A stretch of DNA of 64,000 nt, taken from NCBI GenBank assembly GCA_904063045.1, contig CAJFCJ010000006.1:3550408-3614407 (forward strand). Reading direction: 5' to 3'. This document shows positions 36,315 to 46,157 of the stretch, piece after piece; the stretch's first letter is position 1, and each line of letters begins with the position of its first letter. The position numbers and the translations under genes were made by a program. The notes under the pieces were generated by a model that did no database searches, had not been told where the DNA came from, and worked only from the letters and a program-made list of their open reading frames with translations. This stretch comes from Dimorphilus gyrociliatus. Taxonomy: Eukaryota; Annelida; Polychaeta; Dinophilidae.

Positions 36315-39300
36315 TAGACAGACAGACAGACAGAGAGAGAGAAAGAAAGAAAGCTAGTCGGAGACAGATAAAGAATGAGAGAAAAAAAAAGGAGAAGAGA
36401 GAGGCAAAATTATCTGCGTTTGACGGGAATAATTCGATATGAAAAAGAGACAGAAAGGAACGCAAACGTCATTACTATTGCTTTCTCGTTGCAGAGCAAA
36501 CTCTACAGACGGAAATCGTCTGTTTCTGCTGGCGCGTGAACGTTTTTTCCCTACTTTATATATTATTTACGAAGAGTCGCGACTAGAAAAGTTTACCCAC
36601 CTCAATTTCCGGTAATATAAATTAAATACAAGAAAAGAGATTGCAACAATAATCCCGAATGCAGATATTACGCAAACAGCTATAAATGTATCCTCGTCGA
36701 TTCTTTCCGCTTGAGTGATCACCATTTTCTTATCAACCGGAACCTATGTAAGTGATGTTTTATGTTACAAAATTAATGTTGGATAAGGGGAAAATGAGTT
36801 AAATTAAAATATTTAAGATGATAAAAGAGTGTTTTAAATTGTTGACTTATTTACTTTTCCGTTCTTCCAATAGATTTCCTTGCAAGACTTGCAATGTAAA
36901 TCCAGTCTGTTCTTCTCCGGATAAAACAAAGCTATGGTACGCATGTGGCTGTGTTGATTCTGCTCGAGAACGCTAATCCCCTGCCTATCCGGTCCGTGGA
37001 AGGAGACGGGTCCCTGGCGGAAATAAGAATATCCCGAACGTCTACAAAGCGTCATATTGGGTTGGGCAATTTTTCGCGCATGAACGCCTAACGCAACAGC
37101 TCCATTACGAGTTATTGAATTATAGGACAAGAAATTGGGTGGAAATATAGAATATATTAATAAGCTTACCGAGACTCCAGCAAATTCAAGATTAGCAAGA
37201 ATTTCTGATAATGATTTGAAGATATTGAAACCCTCTTCACCTTTATAATTAAACATATCCAATTTTGGTAAATGACGCTCCGATAACTGATATTTACGGA
37301 GAGCATAAGCTAACGTCCAAATAGCGTCAAAAGCGAGGGAAGCGTAGATCAAGCCAGACTGATTTGTTCGGGACGACAGGATTTCGTCGAATTTGTCGGG
37401 CGTTAAACCGGATATACTTTCGTATGTCGTTTGACCATCACGAAAAACCGATACGCTATCGACACTAATGTATCCATCAACCGCAACGGCAAGTTCCTCA
37501 TCGGTGCAGCTGGTACCCTTGGAACTGGTCCACCAATTTTCAGTATACCAACCATGTAAAATCCAAACATAACGCGGACTATACATCCTCAATTTGTAGG
37601 CTTCGCAAAACACCTGTCGGGCGGCATCTTCTTGGAAGGAACCAATAATTATCCTTGCGTCAGCTTCCTAGAAAATGAGAGTCACTCAATTAACTGTTGA
37701 ATAATGAAAAGTGTAGTAATGAAAACAATGTGACAATACCTTTAAAATATTCATTTTTACTCTAACATCGCTTCCTGTTCCTCGAAATGTCGTCGCCCTC
37801 TCGACTGTCATATTCGCTTTTTCTAACGCCCTCGACAAATCGTTGATTGCCTATATTAAGTTTTATAAAAACAAGCTTAAAATCTTTCAGACAGCCATCG
37901 AAACGTGAAAATCGGACGGAAGGCTTTGAAGTCGGCCGCGAATAGGGGCTTTTATGGTGAATTTGAAATGAGCTTTATCGGATTTTACAGGCAAACTTTT
38001 CCTTATTTGCTGTTCGCCGCCCCTTTATTTTATTCTTTTCACTTTTTTCCCGCCTTTTTTCTTTTTTAATTTGTTTTTGAATTGTTAAAAGAGAATCGAA
38101 TTTCGGGTTAGTGGGTGGCTTCATTCGAAATAGACTTTAAAACTACTCTTGCTAAACCACCAGCTGAGAAACATTCCAAACTCTACGTAAAAAGGTTTTA
38201 GGTTTAAAATACTAAATCAAGAAGAAAAAAGGAGGATGTGAAGGAAATAGCGTCGTTTTCTCGCCTGTATAATAGTATTAGACCGGGAGCGACAGCAAGG
38301 TCAAGCCGTTTATGCAAATGAGCCCGACCAATGGACTTATCATAAGAAGAGAACGATTGAGACAGATAAAACGGAACCAGTAAACTTACCAGTGAGTAAA
38401 GCTCCTGATCCTCGTGAATGGTTGCGAATGTATTCCAATTGAGAGATTTAAAAAATTGTATTCTAGCATCATTATGAGAAGAGTCGACTGTTGCAGTTCG
38501 GAAAAAAGTTGGATATTTTTCACGATCGCTTAAAGCTGGTGAAATGGCACCGTAAGAAATCTGCAAAAGGTTAAGTTTTTCTTGACATTTTGTATCTACA
38601 GCAATTTGAATTAAACTAAATATTTATGCATTATTTGAGTTTTTATAATAAAAAGTTATAAGTACAAATAAAAGGTTCCAATAAGGAACAATTTCGGCTA
38701 GAGTTTTGGCAACTTCAGAGCATTTGGTTCCAACTAGGAACATCAATTTTGGTTTTCTATATATAAAATCGTAGAATGCATCTGCTCCTCTTCCAGCGTC
38801 GCACTGTCAATAAAAGAAAATTGTCTTATAAATATAAGCATAAGAATAGAAGTAGATTATAGTTAAAATAGAACATTTTTTTGGAACGCCCTTTACACAC
38901 CACATGTGGCTGGATAACAAACGTCCGCAAATAAAATGGCACGTGCCGTAAACATTTAATATTCTAACCGATGTATAAATTCTTATTAAAAATAACTTAA
39001 TAAAGATAATTTTCTTCTTAAATTGGAAACAAGGAAGGAAAGAAAAAAAAAGTAGCATTCTCCAAAAGAAATCAGAGCCTATCAGGAAAAGGAGAAGAAA
39101 AGTCGGGAATGAAAGAAATGCGGATTAAAAAAATAACGGAAGAGAAAAAGAAACATCAAAGGCTCTCATAATTAGAAATCTAAGTTTATCAATATATCCA
39201 TATGATTATTGATTTATTAAAAAAAAATGAAATGAATAACAATAGTCTAAGCCTTTTTATTTCTTTCTAATACACCTCTCCTCTCCTATCTATCTATCTC

Positions 39301-39724
39301 TCTCTCACTCTCTCTCTCTCTCTCTCTCGCTCTCTAGCTCTCTCTTTCTTTCTTACTTATTCGCTCACTTACTCTATATCTTTATCTATTTTTCTCTTTC
39401 CTCTCTCCTTTTATCTTTATTACTACCTTTTTCTCTTTGGTTATTTACCTTTGTATCATTTGCGAAGAGGGATAATCGAACGCCAGGTATGAAACCTTTT
39501 TTGTTGACCTGCTGTATGGCTAAACCAGCGGCTACAAATTCTGGCCTTATAGTAGAATTTTCTAATTCAAACAATCCAGCAATATTAACTTCTAAAATTC
39601 CGTTTATAGTTGTATTGACGCCGTTGGCTGATGTACACCACGGTGACTTTCTTCTGCTTGTTAGTTCGAAGATGATGAGGAACAGGACGTATTGACTCCT
39701 GATTAATAATCCATTTACAAACAT
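33236..39724 (-). CDS. GABBR2: Metabotropic GABA-B receptor subunit 2
   Basis: Fourteen exons: 39724-39449, 38803-38666, 38560-38390, 37850-37740, 37667-37170, 37013-36855, 36743-36601, 35937-35805, 35700-35584, 34845-34723, 34614-34367, 34244-34163, 33932-33777 and 33673-33236. Phases are consistent, giving 930 aa. GABBR2 pairs with GABBR1; it carries G-protein (Gi/o) coupling and traffics the dimer to the cell surface. A hydrophobic leader precedes a Venus-flytrap domain (to about residue 430: KYPTFFRT, VFCEAY, HGWYTENWW) and seven TM helices from about 465. Subunit-2-type stretches are LLKDKQLLTI, VDPMKRR, WLGALYAYKG, AWETRRVKIPALNDS and the post-TM7 RRF. A short coiled coil in the tail (QLVQLDQEIARLEQLL) fits the heterodimer zipper. 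One intron, 34366-34245, has a GC donor. Confidence 0.95.
34245..34366 (-). other. Non-canonical GC-AG intron in GABBR2
   Basis: The exon ends GATAG and the intron starts GCGAGT. The acceptor is CCCCCCTGCAG. Only this GC donor gives phase 2, which joins LLADR to PTLCYAVV at the TM6/TM7 boundary as in GABBR2. No GT donor in the area keeps the frame. A long TC tract starts immediately after the donor on the sense strand. Confidence 0.8.
34313..34362. repeat. Purine-rich (AG)n microsatellite next to the GC donor
   Basis: An imperfect AGAC/GAGTGTGTG stretch followed by about 12 AG units, ending a few bases from the GC-AG donor of GABBR2. Confidence 0.9.
36264..36356. repeat. (AG)n / (CAGA)n microsatellite in GABBR2 intron 7
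   Basis: About 23 AG dinucleotides followed by four to five CAGA units and more AG and GAAA units. It lies in the intron between the TM1 and TM2 exons. Confidence 0.9.
39287..39347. repeat. (TC)n / (TATC)n microsatellite in GABBR2 intron 1
   Basis: Short TATC units followed by CT dinucleotides in the first GABBR2 intron. Confidence 0.85.
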
Positions 39725-40806
39725 TTCCTTTGGATTTGTCTTAGTAAAATATAAATCATAGACGTATAAAAGAAGCTTTATTGAATGTAGACAAAAAAAA
39801 ATTCCTAGCCGTCTAGAGAACGTTCGAAGCGAATATGGGAGAATTCGAGAGCGGAGCTACGGCGGCTATAGAAGCGCCGCTGCCTGGAAAAAAAGAAAGA
39901 CACGGAGTTGAGCAGAGGAGGGGGGGAGAGAGACTCTGCCAACTTATTTGGCATAATTATCATGAGCGACAGGGAAATTAGTTATATTAAGCCGAACGAT
40001 CCACACTTAAGACAGTCAAATGGAAATGAAGCCAGTGTATTCTACAATACCACCTGCGACCTCTCTATTTGTTTTAAATGAACAATTTTTTTATTAAAAA
40101 AAAAATATACATTAGGCTTAAAAGTTCCGCCCTGCTTATAATATAATGTTTATACCGCCCCGCTCACCTTCCCCCCCCCACTCCCTAACCTTCATTCTTA
40201 AATATTAAAACATTTTCTCAACGGTATTCCCCTCCTCCTCCTCCTCCTCCTCCTCCTCCTCTAACCGCCCCCTAATCCAAACCCTCTAGTTCCATTTTTT
40301 CGCTTCTCATACCCTTTTCTTCTTATCCTTCAGAATATTTATTTGTTTTGTCTGTCTTTGACGATTTATTATTTCTTTTTAAACATAAAAAGAAGTAGAT
40401 ATTGACGAAGAGAATGATATTCTAGTTGATAAAAAACGATGACTAGTCGTATTCAAACGATATGCCAAAATCAAATTCTACTGTCTATTATATATATTAT
40501 ACGTATTAATCACCATGAAAGGGTTTAGATAAAGGTTTGACACTTTCTATATGAAATATTAATGAATAAATGCCGATAAACCCGTTTAACTGCATAACAA
40601 TGACAATTAATACTTGAGTCTATTAGTTGAAAATATTTCCTTAATGACTTGCGCCATCTAACGTTTCCCGTTTTTAAAGCATTAAAAAAGAATTAATAAA
40701 GGAAATGAGATAGTTTGTATTCGAAGTAGTTTTCCCTGAAACTTAATTGCAAGAAATATCTGTAGAACAATTGTCTTTTAAACTTGTTCACATTTCCACA
40801 TTTCCA
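39725..40806. other. GABBR2 upstream region and METTL17 3' flank
   Basis: About 1.1 kb without exons. The half near 39.8-39.9 kb is less AT-rich and purine-rich and is the likely GABBR2 promoter. An AGATGGCG core in reverse orientation lies at 40652-40659. METTL17's 3'UTR lies at the right edge. Confidence 0.4.
40229..40262. repeat. (CCT)n microsatellite
   Basis: About eleven uninterrupted CTC/CCT triplets between GABBR2 and METTL17. Confidence 0.95.
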
Positions 40807-43167
40807 TCATGGTTCTTTTTTCGTATTTTCAGCAGGCACCATTGGTAGTAAATCACCACTCCTACCATTTCGAACGCAATGATAAAGAGTTCTACAGAAA
40901 AAGGGATTATTATATTTACCGTATAAGCTTTTAGACTCTCTATATGTTCTTTTTACTCACTTTCCGTGTTTAGCTTTAGTAATAACGGCAGTTTGCAATT
41001 CGCCACTTGCTGTACACATGTGGCAAACAGCCTGTCTTGGTGGATTCTTTACACTATCCATTAATCGTGGCCACTCGACGTCTTCCGGCCGTCGTTTTCC
41101 TTTTTTCATAATTAAATAACAAAATTTTTTGTTCTCAACTGGCGTTTCCTGGGAATAAATATAATAGTACAGTTTTTTCTTTTAAAGGCAATTAATAATA
41201 ATAAAAAAAAAATAGAGCTGTAACGGTTAAGTAACTCTTACAAGTTGCTTTCTATAAGAAATAGAGAAAGGGCATAAAGGTTTCGCGTAATGTTTCATTC
41301 TAGGGCAACCTAGGTCGTGTGGGCACTGGAAATGAAAATAATAACAACATTATTGTTTTTGTTATTGTTCATTCTTATACATATAAAATAAATAAAACTT
41401 ACAGGAGAATATACGTAACCCCCTTGATCTTGGTCGATTTTTGACATCTGAAGTGTAATAAAATGAATAAATACAGATGATTAAATAAATCCATACAACT
41501 GTTTTTGTATATGTTTAATATGCGTGTGGATATTCTGGGTATTTTTTATATTAGTATATTTATTTTCTAATATAGATATTATAGAAAAGAATAATCTAGA
41601 TAATACAAACATTAAGTATAAAATCTCTTGCTTCATTTATTACTTTGAATCCATTAAGATTTCCATTTTCGACTAGAACAAGATATTCATCGGTTAATTT
41701 CCACAATTGATTTAAAGTGCTTAAACGTTCTTCCCTGCTTGTGAGATGTAGTAGGGAAAACGAAGACACGCATATATCAAAGCCACCTTTGACATCTTTA
41801 GGCATATATGATTTAAAATTAACATTTTTAAAGCATCTTTCTTTCGCCTCATTTCCATCTGAAAATCATTTTAAATTAATAGAATGTCAATAAAAGGTGT
41901 TAATATAATGGAATTTTTCAACCATTCCATATTTTCCATACCACGTAATAATAAATCTGCTAGCTCTATCATAGAACTGCTCTTTTCCACGCAAAAATGC
42001 TCGAATATAGATTTTGGCCACATATCATTACAGGCCCTGGAACGTAATATATGTCGTTGAGTAATAGATTAGTAAACTAAAAGATTAATTTACCACATAA
42101 CAGATCCAACGCCCGATCCAAAATCAAAAAGCGTTTGAGGTCGAAAGTTCTCATCTCTCTTCTTCATCTCAAAAAATATCCTCGATAAGCATGAATATTC
42201 GAAGTGCAAACGAGATTTTGCGTAAGCTAGAGCCTTTGCAAGGGTATATCTAAGGAAAGTTATTTAAGAATTCTTCATCTTTATATTCGTTATTTTGTCG
42301 TAAAAATGTTGAAAATTACTCGATTTCTTTCCATCTATAAGAACGTTTTCTGGCAATATTCATTATTTTATTTCTCATATAATGCAAATGCTTCTCTCTT
42401 TTCCTATCATCTAAAGATTGTAAATGTTCCGGAGACATTTTCTCTATATATATATAATATAGATTAAAAAAGAAAGACAATTTTATTAATCTAATTAGAT
42501 AATTTAATTATTTAATATTTAAACAGTCAAAATCTAGAAAAACCTTGTTCCATTACTTCATTTTCTATTTCTTGCAATATTTCAAGTATTTCATCCTTTT
42601 CTAATGGGACTTTTCTACTCGAAATTAAATTGTTCATATCTTTAGACAGTTTGTCAATATCAGCATTGCCAAAGCCTATAAATAGAATAATTTTTTGAGA
42701 CACTCAGCCTATGCAATTTATTGTCCTTATGGGAAATATTTAATACAATTAAAGAATTCGTAGAGCACGTTTTGTTCGAATTATACGTATTGTACGAAAT
42801 TCTAAATAAAAGAGAATATGGTACTATTTTAAGTAAATATACAAACTTTCTATGACAGTCTCTAAGGAGTATCTTAAAGATTTTGGTAGAGCTTTGGGTT
42901 GAGAAAAATAAGATCCCGTGTGCCTCCTTGCATTCATTTCTTCTTTTATAATTTGCTCTTTGATTTCTTCATCAATAGTCCAAGCATGATTAGTAGTAAA
43001 TGGCGATATTTCCTATTAACCAAGATCATAAACACACGAAAATTGAAATGATATGTTACCTTAAATTGATTCTGACTATTTCCAAATAGTCTTCTTGATA
43101 ATAATAGAATATTAGATTTGTTTTTGGTAAATGTAAATCGGCGAAATATCGCAATGGGGGCTGCCAT
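40807..43167 (-). CDS. METTL17: METTL17 / Rsm22 mitochondrial small-subunit assembly factor
   Basis: Eleven exons: 43167-43060, 43012-42847, 42675-42544, 42443-42320, 42249-42094, 42036-41942, 41858-41611, 41447-41403, 41325-41242, 41148-40961 and 40891-40807. Phases are consistent, giving 476 aa. METTL17/Rsm22 binds the mitochondrial small ribosomal subunit during assembly and carries a 4Fe-4S cluster. The N-terminus is basic with hydrophobic residues, as expected for mitochondrial import. The methyltransferase core shows LFDFGSGVGSVMW, FDICVSSFSLLHL and YLVLVENG. Candidate cluster ligands are present: CPHDLGC, a later LCPF, and VCHMC near the C-terminus. Most exons are under 170 nt, so single open frames miss most of the gene. 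It is divergent from UTP6. Confidence 0.92.
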
Positions 43168-43577
43168 ATTACTTTAGACTGGTGTTTCTTTTGCTGCTAA
43201 CCAAAACTTTTTTCTACTTAATACTTCTTAAAAGATAATTAAGATAACCTGTTAAAAACCTATTAAAAACAACTTAAAAGTGTCTGATATTCATTTTTTT
43301 ATAATGGTAAAGGTTTACTTATATATTTTTATTTTTTATTAGTTTTTTTTAGTATTAGCGGTACGTATTACCACAAGTGTGGATTCTATGTTGTTGATTC
43401 TATGTATTTATTTACTATGGTAAACTTTTAGAGTGAAATAAACTCTTAGGGGAACTTTTATCAGTGTTACTTAGTCGATATATTTCGATTTTAGCAGATC
43501 GAAATAGTCAATCGATTTGTAACTCTTCAATATCGTTCATCTATCTGTATTATCGTTCTTGTGCACGTTTTTGCACG
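43168..43577. promoter_or_regulatory. Shared upstream region of METTL17 and UTP6
   Basis: About 410 bp between the two start codons, AT-rich. The open frame of UTP6 extends upstream to 43464, but that segment is hydrophobic/serine-rich and unlike the family, so it is treated as 5'UTR. Confidence 0.4.
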
Positions 43578-45242
43578 ATGGCTGAATTTGTTCAACAATC
43601 CATGGAGCAAATGCTCCCAGAGATACAACAACTTCGCAGAATCGGACTAATGAGTAAAGAGGAGACGAATACATTGATTCGACGACGAAAGCAATACGAA
43701 TACAAATTAAGACGGAGAACCAGAGAGAAACGAGATTACATCAAATACATCAAATACGAGATGAACGTATTAGATTTAATAAAGAAAAGACGAAAAAAAA
43801 TAGGATATAATCATAAATTGTTGGAAATTGATATTCAAATTGTTAAAAGAATTCACAAGTTATTTCGATTGGCCGAAGCAAGATTCCAAGATGACGTTAA
43901 ATTGTGGCTCTCTCATATTGATTTTGCCAAAACACGTAAAGAGAAGACAATAACTGGAAAAATATATGCTCGAGCATTGCAGACTCACAGCAGAAATTCC
44001 AGTTTATGGATTGGAGCAGCAAGGTATCAATTTTATACTGTAGAAAATATGGATTTGGGGAGAACCTTATTTCAAAAAGGTCTCCATATCAATCAAGAAT
44101 CAGAAGAGTTATGGTTTGAATACTTCAAATCAGAAATGTGTTTTACAGAGAAAATGATGGAACGTGCCGAAAAGTTAGAAAAGATCAGTAGATCTACACA
44201 AAATTCAAATGATGCTATTTTGAACGCCAAGCTTCCTATACTTGTCTATAACAAAATGATTGAAGCTCTCCCTAATTCAATGACAATACTTTTTAAAATT
44301 GCCAGTTATTGCTCATCTTACAAGTGGGGAAATCGTGTTGAAAGTCATATTTTAGAAAATATCAAAGAACGCTTTCCTAAAAATCCTTTGATCTTTTCTC
44401 TTCTTGCAGAAAATAGCTCTTCGCTAAATGAATCTATAGAACACCTTAAAAAAGGTTTACGCGAATCAGATGACATGAAAAAGATGTGTTCGATTTATGC
44501 TGCTTTTTGCTTAAAAAGTGCTACAGAAGAAAATGTTGAAGAATTACTTGGAGAAGTTTTCAATTACGTCGAATTTCTTGACGAAGAAAGTCTATGCAAA
44601 TGCATAATTTGCATGAAGAATATGAAGGGAAATGAAAAAGCAATCGAATTAACGAGTCTCGCATTAAGAACCCACAAAAATTCTACGGCTTTATGGTCAT
44701 CAAAGATTATGCTCTCTCCTCACCAAGAGACAAGAAATATAATAAAGAAGGCTACTAATGAAATCTCCCCTTCGGATATTTGGACAGTTTTTGAAACAGC
44801 TTTGGAATTTGTTACAGATAGTGAAGCGAGCAACGAGGTTTATTCATACGTTACAGATTTCGTGTCATCTTCGATCTCAAATGCTTCTTTGAAATTAAAC
44901 TTCTTCCAATGGGTCGTAGACAATTCTAGAGAAGTTGATCAAGCTTATCAAAGACTAATAAAGTACTATCCAAAACCATCGGGAATTTATTCACTGATGA
45001 TTCAGCAACTAAACGAGCCGGATGTTCAACGAAAAAAGGTGGCGGAAGAGTGGATACGTGAGCATCCAAAAACAATTGATTCGTGGATTACCGCTTTAGA
45101 AATATTTCAATTGGATCTCGTTAAGAAAGGTACAATTTTCCAAAGAGCTTTACAGAGTCTCTCACCAGCCGATAGTCAAGAACTAAGGCAGCGACTTACT
45201 ATTCAAAAGCAATTTTCAAATGTAACTACACAATATAATTAA
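43578..45242 (+). CDS. UTP6: UTP6, small-subunit processome HAT-repeat protein
   Basis: A single exon of 554 aa from MAEFVQQ. The N-terminal U3 snoRNP6 domain (MEQMLPEIQQLRRIGLMS, then the basic IRRRKQYEYKLRRRTREK, then YIKYEMNVLDLIKKRRKK) is characteristic. Helical HAT-type repeats follow (DDVKLWLSHIDFA, IYARALQTH...LWIGAARYQF, LFQKGL......LWFEYFKSE). UTP6 is part of the UTP-B subcomplex in the nucleolus, needed for 18S rRNA maturation. An upstream in-frame ATG at 43464 would add 38 residues not resembling the family. Human UTP6 is 597 aa, so this is slightly short. No intron is visible. Confidence 0.93.
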   Translation: MAEFVQQSMEQMLPEIQQLRRIGLMSKEETNTLIRRRKQYEYKLRRRTREKRDYIKYIKYEMNVLDLIKKRRKKIGYNHKLLEIDIQIVKRIHKLFRLAEARFQDDVKLWLSHIDFAKTRKEKTITGKIYARALQTHSRNSSLWIGAARYQFYTVENMDLGRTLFQKGLHINQESEELWFEYFKSEMCFTEKMMERAEKLEKISRSTQNSNDAILNAKLPILVYNKMIEALPNSMTILFKIASYCSSYKWGNRVESHILENIKERFPKNPLIFSLLAENSSSLNESIEHLKKGLRESDDMKKMCSIYAAFCLKSATEENVEELLGEVFNYVEFLDEESLCKCIICMKNMKGNEKAIELTSLALRTHKNSTALWSSKIMLSPHQETRNIIKKATNEISPSDIWTVFETALEFVTDSEASNEVYSYVTDFVSSSISNASLKLNFFQWVVDNSREVDQAYQRLIKYYPKPSGIYSLMIQQLNEPDVQRKKVAEEWIREHPKTIDSWITALEIFQLDLVKKGTIFQRALQSLSPADSQELRQRLTIQKQFSNVTTQYN

Positions 45243-46157
45243 ATTCAAATAAACTACTATTTTCTAAATTTGGCCCTTCTTTCTAACACTTTCCATTAAT
45301 TTAACCTTGTCTATTGAAATTGAACGAATTTAGGTACATTCCAGTATGAAAAGGAATTTAATTCACCATTGTTACAACCCAATTTTTTCCAAATTGTATT
45401 ACTTTTATTGTTATAGTTGTTACATTTTACAATCATTTCTAAAATAGAAACATACTGCACCAAATAACTTTTAGGAAGACAATTTATAAAATTAAGCAAC
45501 TGTTAAATCTTAAGTAATTATGGCAATTTGTTTAATTTAAAGCGTTTTCAATGTAGATAAAGAGTAAATTTAAATTAAACACCTTCAAATAATTTGCTAG
45601 AAAAGGTTACATATCTTTTAGCATTAATTATTTTTCAATTATATAATAGAAATGAACTTGTAAACTAATTTCGCACCAATAGAAAATTGTAGATTATTAA
45701 CAGATATAAAAAGTTTTTATGAGCGATATTACAAAAATTCTTAAGGTATTCGATTTATTTCTATTTAATTTATAATACTTAAAGGGATGAATGCTAAATT
45801 TGCTAGATTTTTCAAATTAGGCTTTCTAAAGTATCAGTTACAATAGAACTTTATATCGTTTTTAACTTAAATGAGATGTAAATGAATATTAGCATAGATT
45901 GTATAAATAGGTATACCTGTTTAAATTCTTATATTGAGAATAAATTACTTTTTAGTTTGTTCCTTATTTTTTAAAAAATTAGTTTTAATAACGAAATAAA
46001 AAATTTATCAGAATAATTAAATAACGAAAATATAATTAGTGACCTTGACATTCAACTTTTAAAAGTTGTCTAGTGGGTGTACTCGTTATCTGAGAAATTT
46101 GTTTTGCTAACTGAAATCAATATATTCCAGATTTCAGAGTTGTTACATTTATTAACA
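45243..46157. other. Intergenic region between UTP6 and V-ATPase subunit a
   Basis: About 0.9 kb, very AT-rich, no exon or structured RNA recognised. It holds the UTP6 3'UTR and the promoter of the next gene. Confidence 0.4.

Noticed and set aside
36205-36465. An 86-codon frame rich in Leu-Ser
   Set aside because: It is a translation of an (AG)n microsatellite inside a GABBR2 intron.
37014-37169. Coding continuation between GABBR2 exons 5 and 6 (open frame of about 50 codons)
   Set aside because: It sits between a good donor (TCG|GTAAGC) and acceptor (CCGCCAG), and the spliced product matches the receptor's ligand-binding domain without an insertion; retention remains possible but is unsupported.
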